Source of the DNA: Anomaloglossus baeobatrachus
Lineage: Eukaryota; Chordata; Amphibia; Anura; Aromobatidae
Assembly: GCF_048569485.1 (NCBI RefSeq)
Contig: NC_134355.1
Coordinates: forward strand, 660,352,215-660,416,214
Length of the DNA: 64,000 bases
Direction of reading: 5' to 3'
The position numbers and the translations under genes were made by a program. Shown here in pieces: positions 10,869-21,917 of the stretch. The notes beneath the pieces were generated by a model that worked only from the letters and a program-made list of their open reading frames with translations, made no database searches and had not been told where the DNA came from. Position 1 is the stretch's first letter, and each line of letters starts with the position of its first letter.

Positions 10869-12034
10869 TTAGAGTGAGGGATAGTGATAGGTGCAGTTAG
10901 GCAAAAACCAAATACATTGTAGGGATAGGACGTTGCACAAGTAAGGGACAGTGATACAGTAGGTGCAAGAAATTGTAAATCAAATACAGCGATGCATCCC
11001 GCAGCTTTGAATAGCAGCACAAGGCAGCAGTGTACAGACAGTGTAATCTATTAGCTCAATCTAGCAAAAAAGTTGCCTTGCTGTGTGAATATCTCTGAAA
11101 CTTTATACTGCATTGCATCATGCAGCTTTGCGTAGTGGTCAAAAACAGCAGTGTACAGGAAGTACATAGGTGACAGTACCACCAAACTCAAAAATGGAAA
11201 ATTCCATTATTCAAAGCTGTTGTATTCAGACAGAGCTGCCTGCTTTGAACAAAATATTTTCAAAACAAATACTATGGATTCCCGGGATACACACTGAGAA
11301 GCATGGGTAAGCCATTTCAAGTCTAAATGAATGGGACTTGCAGTAGCAAAGCTAGCTGGCATACCTCCGGCTCAATTCCAAATCAAACTACGAGCTTCAG
11401 AAAATGGAGCTGGAGCAGAACATAGGCTCCTGCGTGGGAACTGTTAAAACAGGCAGCTTAAGAATCAGTGTCCTGCTGAAAGCGCAGAGTTAGCACCTGA
11501 GCGGCACTGGCATCATACATCAACATCACCCCCTTGAAAGCGAGCAAAGCAGTGGGAAACTCAACAAGTCAGGAACCTGTCACTTATGGTTATCAAGTAG
11601 TGATGAGCGAGTACTAAAAAGCTCGGGTGCTCGAAGCTCGGGCCGAGCCTCCCAAGATACTCGTGTACTCGGGCCGAGCAATGAGCCCAATGTTATCCTA
11701 TGGGAGACCCGAGTATTTTTGTGAAATGACCCCCCGGCAGCATGGAGAAACCCTAAAAATGTCACAAAAGTCTCAGAAGAGTGCTCAAATGACATGGCAA
11801 CAGCATGGGGAAGACCCCTTGAAGCATTTATCACTGAAAAGTCACAGCTGTGAACAATTTTGTCCGCGATTACGCCATTTTTACGGACTCACCAGAAAAC
11901 CTTCCAAAATGACCCCAAAATGATTTTTCATGGCGGAAATGTTAAGGGCACATACCCAATAGTGAGATAGAGCTGGTGTATGTTACTTTTTGAGATTAAT
12001 ACATGAAAGATTTTACGTGAAAACATTGTGTGGC

Positions 12035-14105
12035 ACTCCGATGTCCCTGAGAAGAGACGTACATGAAGGCCTCTTGAGTCTAATGTGCCCATTTTGAGGA
12101 AGTGAGTCTTTGTAGTATTTTCCTTTGCCAGGGCAGTCCAAAATTGTGAGGTTCACCAATGCCCCTGCATACAGACGTGCATGAGGGCCTGTAAACCTGA
12201 AGTGCCCATTGTAAGGAAGTGGGTCTATTGTAGTATAGCCCTTAGGCAGGGCAGCCAAAAATTGGGAGGCTCCACGTTGTCCCTGGGTAGAGACGTGCAT
12301 GAGGGCCTCAAAACATTAAGTGTCCATTGTCAGGAAGTGGGTGTATTATAGTATAGCCCTTAGGCAGGGCAGCCAAAAATTGGGAGGCTCCACATTGTCC
12401 CTGGATAGAGACGTGCATGATGGCCTGTAAACCTGAAGTGCCCATTGTAAGGAAGTGGGTCTATTGTAGTATAGCCCTTAGGCAGGGCAGCCAAAAATTG
12501 GGAGGCTCCACATTGTCCCTGGATAGAGACGTGCATGATGGCCTGTAAACCTGAAGTGCCCATTGTAAGGAAGTGGGTCTATTTTAGTATAGCCCTTTGC
12601 CAGGGCAGCCAAAAATTGGGAGGCTCCACGTTGTCCCTGGATAGAGACGTGCATGATGGCCTGTAAACCTGAAGTGCCCATTGTAAGGAAGTGGGTCTAT
12701 TGTAGTATAGCCCTTAGGCAGGGCAGCCAAAAATTGGGAGGCTCCACATTGTCCCTGGATAGAGACGTGCATGATGGCCTGTAAACCTGAAGTGCCCATT
12801 GTCAGGAAGTGGGTATATTATAGTATAGCCCTTAGGCAGGGCAGCCAAAAATTGGGAGGCTCCACATTGTCCCTGGATAGAGACGTGCATGATGGCCTGA
12901 AAACCTGAAGTGCCCATTGTAAGGAAGTGGGTCTATTGTAGTATAGCCCTTAGGCAGGGCAGCCAAAAATTGGGAGGCTCCACATTGTCCCTGGATAGAG
13001 ACGTGCATGATGGCCTGTAAACCTGAAGTGCCCATTGTAAGGAAGTGGGTCTATTGTAGTATAGCCCTTAGGCAGGGCAGCCAAAAATTGGGAGGCTCCA
13101 CATTGTCCCTGGATAGAGACGTGCATGATGGCCTGTAAACCTGAAGTGCCCATTGTAAGGAAGTGGGTCTATTGTAGTATAGCCCTTAGGCAGGGCAGCC
13201 AAAAATTGGGAGGCTCCACATTGTCCCTGGATAGAGACGTGCATGATGGCCTGTAAACCTGAAGTGCCCATTGTAAGGAAGTGGGTCTATTTTAGTATAG
13301 CCCTTTGCCAGGGCAGCCAAAAATTGGGAGGCTCCACGTTGTCCCTGGATAGAGACGTGCATGATGGCCTGTAAACCTGAAGTGCCCATTGTAAGGAAGT
13401 GGGTCTATTGTAGTATAGCCCTTAGGCAGGGCAGCCAAAAATTGGGAGGCTCCACGTTGTCCGTGGGTAGAGACGTGCATGAGGGCCTCAAAACATTAAG
13501 TGTCCATTGTCAGGAAGTGGGCGTATTATAGTATAGCCCTTAGGCAGGGCAGCCAAAAATTGGGAGGCACCACATTGTCCCTGGATAGAGACGTGCATGA
13601 TGGCCTGTAAACCTGAAGTGCCCATTGTAAGGAAGTGGGTCTATTGTAGTATAGCCCTTAGGCAGGGTAGCCAAAAATTGGGAGGCTCCACGTTGTCCCT
13701 GGGTAGAGACGTGCATGAGGGCCTCAAAACATTAAGTGTCCATTGTCAGGAAGTGGGTGTATTATAGTATAGCCCTTAGGCAGGGCAGCCAAAAATTGGG
13801 AGGCTCCACATTGTCCCTGGATAGAGACGTGCATGATGGCCTTTAAACCTGAAGTGCCCATTGTAAGGAAGTGGGTCTATTGTAGTATAGCCCTTAGGCA
13901 GGGCAGCCAAAAATTGGGAGGCTCCACGTTGTCCCTGGGTAGAGACGTGCATGAGGGCCTCAAAACATTAAGTGTCCATTGTCAGGAAGTGGGTGTATTA
14001 TAGTATAGCCCTTAGGCAGGGCAGCCAAAAATTGGGAGGCTCCACGTTGTCCCTGGGTAGAGACGTGCATGAGGGCCTCAAAACATTGTTCCCATTGCAA
14101 AGGAG
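12035..14105. repeat. 118 bp tandem repeat array (~17 copies) within the hAT
   Basis: Units recur every 118 bp, with landmarks GCCCTTAGGCAGGGCAGCC and GTAGAGACGTGCATGA or its ATAGAGACG variant. Two variants exist. Type A has GGCCTGTAAACCTGAAGTGC and type B has GGCCTCAAAACATTAAGTGT. Units near 13480-13990 alternate B-A-B-A-B, a 236 bp higher-order dimer, while 12400-13450 is mostly type A. The array is non-coding and lies between the transposase stop and the 11598 terminus. Confidence 0.92.
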
Positions 14106-14311
14106 TGGGTCTCCTGTCGTTGTAATGTCCATTCTGCAAAGAATGGGCGAAAAAATTTACCACTGGGGGTATACCTGAAACAAAGGCCTAAGTATTGCAA
14201 TTTGTAACGGTCATCATCATGGTGGCGCATGAGGAGAAGGAGGAGCAGTCCAGCGATTATCCAAAGTCCAGAAGTGTGTACCCATGGGTGAGTGGAGGTA
14301 CATGGCAAACT

Positions 14312-17300
14312 TTAAATTCCGCTCTCATTTGCTGGTGGTGTGGTGAAGTCTGGCCCAATCCAACCCTTGTTCATCTTGATCAGAGTCAGCCTGTCAGCAT
14401 TTTCAGTTGACAGGCGGGTGCGTTTATCTGTAATGATTCCACCTGCGGCACTAAAAACACGCTCTGACAAAACGCTAGCAGCAGGGCAGGCCAGGACTTC
14501 CAAGGCGTAGAGAGCCAATTCATGCCACGTGTCCAGCTTGGATACCCAATAATTGTAAGGCACAGAGGAATGTCGGAGTACAGTTGTTCGATCTGCAAGG
14601 TACTCCTTCAGCATCTGGGCAAACTTAGGATTTCTTGTGGCACTACCCCGCACCTCAGGGGCTGTGGTACGTGAGGGGCTGAGAAAACTGTCCCACATCT
14701 TAAAGACTGTTCCCCTACCTCTGGCGGATTGGACTTGTGCCTCTCTCGGCTGTACGCCTCGGTTGTCCACTGATTCCTGACCTATGCCGCTAGCGTTTTG
14801 TGAGGGGAATGCTTTGCCTACTTCCGTGACTATGGCCTTCCGGAACTGCTGCATTTTGGTTGACCTCTCCTCCACGGGAATAAGAGACAAAAAGTTCTCC
14901 TTGTAGCGTGGGTCTAACAGTGTTACCAACCAGTAATGATTGTCGGCCAAGATGTTCTTAACGCGGGGGTCACGAGACAGGCAGCTTACCATAAAGTCAG
15001 CCATGTGCGCCAGACTCTTAACAGCCAGGACTTCAGTAGCCTGACCAACAAGATGACTGAACATGCTGTCCTCCTCCTCCTCCTCCTCCTCCTCATCTAC
15101 CCTGTCCTCTGGCCAGCCACGCTGAACCGAGGATATGACTGGTGTGCATGTCATATCCTCAATTTGGCCGGAGAGTTGCTCCATGTCTTCATCCTCCTCC
15201 TCGTCATAGTCCTCCACTGCACGTTGTGATGAGACGAGGCTGGGCTGTGTGTTATCACCCACACCCACTACTGTTTCTTGCTGCAACTCATCGCGCTCCG
15301 CCTGCAATGCATCATGTTTGTTTTTCAGCAGAGACCGTTTTAGAAGGCAGAGTAGCGGTATGGTGACGCTAATAATGGCGTCATCACCACTCACCATCTT
15401 GGTGGAGTCCTCAAAGTTTTGGAGGATGGTACATAGGTCTGACATCCATCTCCACTCCTCAGGTGTTATGTGTGGAGTTTGACCCATTTCCCGACGGCTT
15501 AGGTGATGCAGGTACTCAACAACTGCCCTCTTCTGCTCACATATCCTGACCAACATGTGCAGAGTTGAATTCCAACGCGTGGGGACATCACACACCAGTC
15601 TGTGAGCCGGAAGATGCAAACTGCGCTGAAAGCCGGCAAGGCCGGCTGAAGCAGTAGGTGACTTTCGAAAATGTGCAGACAGGCGGCGAACTTTTACCAG
15701 CAGATCAGACAGCTCTGGGTATGACTTTAGAAACCGCTGAACCACGAGGTTGAGCACATGGGCCACGCATGGAACATGTGTCAGCTGGCCTCGCCTCAAA
15801 GCCGCCACCAGGTTCCGGCCATTGTCACACACGACCTTTCCTGGCTTTAGGTTCAGAGGTGTGAGCCAGTGATCTGCCTGCTGTTTCAGAGCTGTCCACA
15901 GCTCTTCTGCATTGTGGGGTTTGTCACCTATGCAGATTAGCTTCAGCACAGCCTGTTGCCGCTTCGCCGAGGCAGTGCTGCAGTGCTTCCAGCTTGTGAC
16001 TGGTGTGGAGGGTACAGTGGATGAGGATGCGCAGGAGGAGGAGGAGGCTGAAGAGCATGACATTCCGGAGCTGTAGAGTGTGGGTGAAACACTGACTGAG
16101 GTAGGGCCTGCAAACCTTGGTGTGGGAAGGACGTGTTCCGTCCCTCGCTCAGACTGGGTCCCAGCTTCCACAATATTAACCCAGTGTGCCGTCAACGAGA
16201 TGTAGCGGCCTTGCCCACAAGCACTTGTCCACGTGTCTGTGGTTAGGTGGACCTTGGGTGAAACAGCGTTGTTCAGGGCACGTGTGATGTTTTGTGACAC
16301 GTGGTTATGCAACGCGGGGACGGCACACCGGGAGAAATAGTGGCGGCTGGGGACCGAGTAACGTGGGACAGCTGCCGCCATCAGGTCACGGAATGCTTCT
16401 GTCTCCACCAGCCTAAAAGGCTACATTTCCAGCGCAAGCAGTCGCGAAATGTTAGCATTTAGAACTGTGGCATGTGGGGTGTTGGCAGTGTATTTGTGCC
16501 TGCGTTTAAAGGTTTGCTGAATGGATAACTGAACGCTGCGCTGGGACAAGGACGTGCTTGATGATGGTGTTCTTTCTGCGTAGGCAACTGCAGGTGCAGG
16601 AGTGGAGGAGGCTTGTTCGCAGGCAGCATGGACAGGGGATTGGCTCGCATGCACAACCAGCGAAGACGTAGCAGTGACATCAGCAAGCACTGCTCCTCGA
16701 CTCTGTTGTACTTCCCACAAAGTCGGGTGCTTGGCTGACATGTGCCTGATCATGCTGGTGGTGGTCAGGCTGCTAGTTTTGGTACCCCTGCTGATGCTGG
16801 CACGGCAGGTGTTGCAAATGGCCTTTTTTGAATCATCTGGATCCAACTTAAAAAACTGCCAGACTCGGGAAGACCTAACATTTGTACAGGCACCTTGTGT
16901 CGTCGTGTTGTTCCGGGGAACGGTTGCCTGACTTCTGCCTGGGGCCACCACCCTGCTTCTTACTGCCTGTTGTGATGCTACGCCTCCCTCCCCCTGTGCA
17001 CTGCTGTCCTCGCTCTGCATATCCTCCTGCCAGGTTGGGTCAGTTACTGGATCATCCACCACGTCGTCTTCCTCTTCCGCACCCTGCTCCTCCTCCTGAC
17101 TTCCTGACAATTGTGTCTCATCATCGTCCACCACTTGTTGAGACACGTTGCCAACTTCGTGAGAACGTGGCTGCTCAAATATTTGGCCATCTGTACAGAC
17201 GATCTCCTCATGACCCACTTCAATATGAGCTGGCGAGAGGCCAGAATGTGTGAATGGAAACGAGAACAGCTCTTCCGAGTGTCCAAGTGTGGGATCATTA

Positions 17301-17686
17301 ATGTCCGAGGAGGACGTGTACTCAGCCTGGTGGTAGGAAGGAGGATCAGGTTCAGAAATGTGCGGTGCAGTATCACGGCTACTGACACTTGACCGTGTGG
17401 AAGACAGAGTGTTTGTGGTGGTGCCAATCTGACTGGAAGCATTATCTGCTATCCAACTAACAACCTGTTGACACTGGTCTTGGTTCAAGAGCGGTGTACT
17501 GCTGCGGTCCCCAAGAATTTGGGACAGGACGTGCGAGCGACTAGATGTGGCCCTTTGTTGTGGCGAAATTAGAGCTTGCCCACGACCTCGGCCTCTGCCT
17601 GCACCACCATCACGTCCACTTCCTTGTTCCTTGCCAATGCCCTTGCGCATTTTGCAATGCTGTGCACTGCTGACGTGTATATTCAC
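14312..17686 (-). pseudogene. hAT transposase with BED zinc finger, one in-frame stop
   Basis: The transposase cuts and reinserts its own element. Reading from 17686, residues ~272-325 form a BED finger (CNTC and H-x4-H in IRHMSAKH). A TAG at 16421-16423 interrupts the frame after SRLLALEM, and the same frame goes on as PFRLVETEAFRDLMA to the stop at 14312. Later motifs are TTDTWTS (catalytic Asp region), CVAHVLNLVVQRF, VPTRWNSTLHML, two acidic tracts, and the hATC dimerisation block CPAASVLSERVFSAAGG. The stop is a plausible CAG-to-TAG change. Total length is about 1,124 codons. M at residue 13 (about 17650) is an equally likely start. Nothing else appears broken, but activity is unproven. 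Confidence 0.9.
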
Positions 17687-20615
17687 TACTTGTGCGTTAT
17701 ATCAAAGTTTGTGGAAATTGCACACAAGTGCACCTGTACGCTGCCACCAACAGGCACACACGTGCGGTTTTAAAAACCAAGCACGGACGCAATAAGAACC
17801 TAACAGGTTTTTTTGGGGAGCGACAATTACAGACAAGTCAGACACTATCTGGACTGTTTTACACTGTGTACACCAGCCCCAGATATGATGAAGGCTGGTA
17901 TACGGTCACCACTACCCTGCCTGCCTGCCTGCCTGTATACTGGTACAATAGTCCTGACAAGGACTCTTCTGGTCACTAGCCTGTATTCAGACCTGGCTAT
18001 ACCCTGCCTGTATATAGCAACAATAGTCCTGAGAAGGACTCTGCTACTGTACTCCGACCTGGCTATACCCTGCCTGCCTGTATACAACTAGAATAGTCCT
18101 GAGAAGGACTTTTGGTCACACTGTTTGCAGCCCTGCAACTGAAAAAGCTATAAAGGGCCGCAAAGCTTTCCCTGAATCAGCGACACTCTCCCTGCACTGA
18201 CTGTCTGGATAGCTGTGAGCAGAGCACAGCGCGCTGGCCGGTATAAAGGCTCGGTCACGCTGTGCAGGCCGGCCAATCACTGCAATTCCACAACTAACAG
18301 GGCTGTGGCATTGCAGTGGTCTGCCAGCCAATCCCTGCATGAGGGCTGGCTCTCAAAAGAGCGCCAACATGCAGAAATGAAGACCACGAGTACAGCACGA
18401 GTATCGCGAGATTACTCGGTCCCCGCCGAGCAGCCCGAGTACAGCGATACTCGTGCGAGTACCGAGTAGTTACAAGCATGCTCGCTCATCACTATTATCA
18501 AGCATTCTGTTGGATGGGGTTCCGTGGCCCATGTCTGTTTTAACTGGATGCCAACCAGGTAAACAGGCTCTTTTAGGGACATTTATACAATTTGGTGATC
18601 TGTGGGGGAATTTTGTTAATCTTGGCTGTGTGGGTGAACTGGGAATACAGGCTATGTAGGGGACATTATTTGATAAACTTGTTGAGCTGTGGATAAATTA
18701 TGCCAATGTTTTATGTCTACCTGCTTTGAACAATAATTTTTTCAAAATAAATGCTTTGGATTCATGGGATAGACACTGAGCAGCATGGTGAGACACTTTA
18801 TATAAAAAATCAAATCAGTGTGTTTACAGCATGCCTTGCTGCGTGAATATCTCTAAAAATTCATACTGCATTGCATCACGCAGCTTTGCGTAGCGGTCCA
18901 AAACTGCAGCATACAGGCAGTGTAATCTATTAGTGGCCACAGTAGCACTAACCCAAAAGTGGAAATAGAGACTTATTCCATTATTCAAAGCTGTCATATT
19001 CAGACAGAGCTGCCTGCTTTGAACAATATTTTTTTTCAAACTAAATACTTCGGATTTCCGGGATAGACACTGAGCAGCATTGTGAGCCGCTTGAAGTCTA
19101 AATGGCTGGGACTGGCAGCAGCAAGTCTAGCTGGCAGACTGCCAGCTCAATCTCAAATCCAACTAGGAGCTTTTTAATTGCAAGAGCTATACTGTATGCA
19201 ACAGGAGGTGAACATTAGGCTCTGTACTCTGAGCTTGGAAAACAGGCACTCTCTAGGCCTTTTTAAAAAAATGTTGTTCTGTGAGGGTACCCTTCCAAAC
19301 TGGGGTGTGATGGTGAAATGTGAAAACAGGATCTGCAGGGTGTAATGTAATGTGGGCTGTGCCTTAGGTGTAAATGGTTTTAGCGCATGTCCTAACACCA
19401 CTGAGGATTGGTGCACATCTTTATGTCCATGTTTTCTCATACACTACTCCACTTGGTCCACCTCCTCCTCATCCGGTCAGCATAACTGCATGACCAAACT
19501 CAGCTCCGCACAGCCGGGGAAACAGCAGGTTGTTCTGAGACTCAGCTGTTTGGGGTTCAAATTCCCCACCAAGCTGTAGCTGTGGATGGACTCCATAGGG
19601 GCCTTTTTAAAATTGTTGCTTACTGGGGCAACTTTGCCTATCTTAACTATGTAGGTGAACCGGGAATACAGACTGCATAGGGTAAATTTGTCAAACTTGT
19701 TGCTCTGTGGGAGAAGTCTGGCAATCTTGACTGTGTGGGTGAAATGGGAATACAGGCTCTGAAAGGGCCCTTTTTTATTTTGTTGGTCTGGAAAATCTCC
19801 GAAATCCATCTATGTGGGGTCACTGTTACAATTTATATTTTCTTAATTCACTTGCTATGTAACCATAATTGGTATGGTGACAGAAGCCCTTGAAGTCATT
19901 TCCCTATCCACATTTGCTTGCAGGGTAATTGGCATGCTCTTATCCCCATATAGGTTCCTTTTGCAGCCCCCTATCCCTTATTACAACCATTTTACAGCCC
20001 TGAACTTGGGCTCCCTATTAATTTGTATGGGGTTTGTTGTTCAGGGTCAAGTTCTGTTGCCGAATCCAATTTATTTTTTTTTTCTTGCTCGGTGCTCTTT
20101 CGGTGAACCCGAATATCCATGGGTTTGCTCCTCTCTAAATACACTCTGTCGGATTATGGATTGGTGGAGCCCAAACTCATTAGAGATGGTTTATAACCCT
20201 TTACAGCCTGTTAAGCTAAATTGTCAACAGGACAAGTTTTCTTTGTTAGTGCCATAATACACTTCCACAAAGGTGTTTGACGATCAGACTTTTATAGATC
20301 ATTGATAGTTAAATAAAAGAGGTCAGCAACTCATACTTGATTGTCCTCCCATCCCACGATTGAAAATTCCAAGCTCTAATTGCACCTTATTATCTGCTAA
20401 TCTTACAGGTTCACATATTTTTGCCACTCACAGATATGTGATATTGGATATATTTCCTAAAAAAAATGATAGGGTCTAATATGTTGAGTAATTTGTTTGA
20501 TTATGTACTTTTATATCTACTTTTACAACCTTTGAGTATCTGATGTAGTTTTAGGTTAAATTTTTGCAGCAATATTGAAAATTCTTAAGGGTTCACAGAT
20601 TTTCAAGCACAAGTG

Positions 20616-21256
20616 TATTTTTGTCACTAAAAAGAAAGATGGCTTTCTTATAGAACAGTGATATCTTGAAGACTTTGGTTAGAGCGAATTTCACTAAAGA
20701 GGTGGCGCTGCGATCAGTGCTGTAAAATTCGCACTAATATTGAGGGCAAATAGGGAGCCCAACTTCACCTGTAATCTCTCAGCCACTGGCAATCTATCAG
20801 TGAAGAAAAAAAATTAGAAAAAGCAGCAGAATTTGGTTTACAAAAGGAAAGGTCACTAATTATTAGCTAACAATGAGCAAATTGGTTCCCAATATGGTGC
20901 CCTTCTTTTCACCTAAGAATAACTACACAGGCCATGGACTAGATTATTATTCTTTTTCCAAGCCCCCTTGGACCTACTAAGTATACTGTATGATCCTGAG
21001 AGGCTACAAAAAGATTATATTGTTTTCCGTCATTTCGAAATTAGTGGATGATTGAGAATAAGTACACCATCCTCCTCAGTTGCCCACCAATGTGTTCATG
21101 ATGGAGGCTGATGAATATAATAGGATTTTTAGGGACCCAAACTCTGGTGCTATAAGAACCTACATATTTTGGATGGGGACCCTATCTTAAAGTTTCACTA
21201 TATTGAGATTTTTGGGGGTGAATTTCAGTAAAAGAATCATTCATACATTTTTGCAG
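20616..21256 (+). other. Last part of CYP2 intron 7
   Basis: No element or gene was recognised. The acceptor reads TTTTTGCAG, ending at 21256. Confidence 0.5.
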
Positions 21257-21398
21257 GGAACTCACATAATGCCATCAATGACGTCTCTCCTGCGAGATGA
21301 CAAGTACTTCAAGAAACCTGACGAGTTTTACCCGCAACATTTTCTTGACTCTGATGGAAACTTTGTCAAAAACGAGGCCTTTCTACCATTTTCTGCTG
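21257..21398 (+). CDS. Cytochrome P450 family 2, exon 8
   Basis: The exon is exactly 142 bp, the canonical CYP2 exon 8 length, and ends in phase 1. It begins [15 protein letters not shown], contains the PERF-like segment [11 protein letters not shown] (Pro-x-x-Phe-x-Pro-x-His-Phe) and ends [10 protein letters not shown], the first part of the haem-binding loop. The acceptor TTTTTGCAG ends at 21256 and the donor GTAAGT starts at 21399. The frame is open and consistent with exon 7 at 1529-1713 and exon 9 at 21513. In the protein this exon spans beta-sheet 1-3 to the meander before the haem cysteine. Confidence 0.95.
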
Positions 21399-21512
21399 GT
21401 AAGTAATATCAAAATAAAGATGAGGAATACCTCAACCAACCCAGGGGCTTTCTGCTATCAGACTCCATGATAAACTAGCACTATGATGTTTTCTGTCTGC
21501 TCCTTTTTGCAG

Positions 21513-21691
21513 GGAAGAGAAGTTGTGCCGGTGAGAGCTTGGCAAAAGTTCAGCTTTTCCTTGTCTTCACAAAGCTACTCCAGAACTTCACATTCACGGC
21601 TCCTCCAGGGGCACAGCTGGATCTCTCTGCTGCCGTTGGCATTATCTCACACCCCAAAAAATACGAGATCTGTGCAATATCAAGAACTTAA
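21513..21691 (+). CDS. Cytochrome P450 family 2, exon 9 (terminal coding exon)
   Basis: Joined to exon 8 over a 114 bp intron, the loop reads FSAGKRSCAGE, matching FxxGxRxCxG; the haem-ligand Cys is TGT at 21524-21526. It continues SLAKVQLFLVFTKLLQNF and APPGAQLDLSAAVG, and ends with YEICAISRT and a TAA at 21689-21691. Length, phase and the helix-L motif are those of CYP2 terminal exons. The acceptor TTTTTGCAG ends at 21512. The product would be an ER-bound monooxygenase receiving electrons from P450 reductase. The three visible exons have no lesion, so this copy may be functional. Confidence 0.95.
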
Positions 21692-21720
21692 TGGACAGGT
21701 TCCACTGTGTTTGCCCCACA

Positions 21721-21726
21721 ATTAAA
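21721..21726 (+). terminator. Candidate poly(A) signal of the upstream CYP2 gene
   Basis: ATTAAA lies 30 bp after the stop codon. No better AATAAA is close by. Confidence 0.45.
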
Positions 21727-21917
21727 GGAGATAATAACTTTATGGTTAAAGTGAAAAAAATGTGTGTTATATGTGAATATTTTCAAGTTACTAATATACC
21801 GTTTATTGACATTCTGTGCCATTTTCAATATTGATCAAGTCACATCAGTCTTATTCGGTAGTATGCCATCCACAGCGTGCTTTCCAATGTGATATCTGCA
21901 GATGGAGACCATACACA

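Larger units (their letters stand above)
11598..18494 (-). mobile_element. Nearly intact autonomous hAT transposon, 6.9 kb
   Basis: Terminal inverted repeats TAGTGATGAGCGAG and CTCGCTCATCACTA are perfect, and the 8 bp target duplication TTATCAAG (11590-11597 and 18495-18502) is exact. A long transposase frame lies on the - strand at 14312-17686, and a 118 bp tandem array fills the region after its stop. Perfect termini, perfect duplication and an almost open frame point to a recent insertion. It sits inside the older hAT-type element in CYP2 intron 7. Confidence 0.93.
10475..20137. mobile_element. Old non-autonomous hAT-type element, host of the young hAT
   Basis: The left end TAGGTATGATCAAACC and the right end GGTTTGCTCCTCTCTA are decayed hAT-type inverted termini, and Tc1 transposase sequence continues on both sides. 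Net length without nested inserts is about 2.6 kb. Interior sequence at 11040-11580 is repeated at 18700-19150, both containing CAGACAGAGCTGCCTGCTTT. Shorter internal repeats (GGTGAACTGGGAATACAG type) lie at 18615-19770. The 8 bp duplications match only 5/8, consistent with age. Confidence 0.6.
2456..20615 (-). mobile_element. Tc1-like transposon relic scattered over 18 kb by nested insertions
   Basis: The left end reads GTGCTTGAAAGTTTTC near 2461. The right end at 20587-20615 is its inverted partner (GGGTTCACAGATTTTCAAGC), and both ends abut TA. Tc1 transposase sequence on the - strand is recognisable in pieces: 2456-2867 (ends near the SPDLNP-type region), 3523-3597, 5286-5408, about 9740-9775, 10360-10474 and 20138-20615. 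The last piece includes an N-terminal start near 20253, reading MALTKKTCPV. The order of pieces matches one Tc1 copy of about 1.3-1.6 kb. Everything between is later insertion. In-frame stops make it long dead. It is the oldest recognisable layer in CYP2 intron 7. Confidence 0.8.

Noticed and set aside
12035-14105. CRISPR-like regularity
   Set aside because: Units are contiguous without spacers, and the sequence is clearly eukaryotic.
12013-14163. A ladder of 62-95 residue - strand frames containing LPIFGCPA-type repeats
   Set aside because: They are translations of the 118 bp tandem repeat; 118 is not a multiple of three and no unit has gene-like context.
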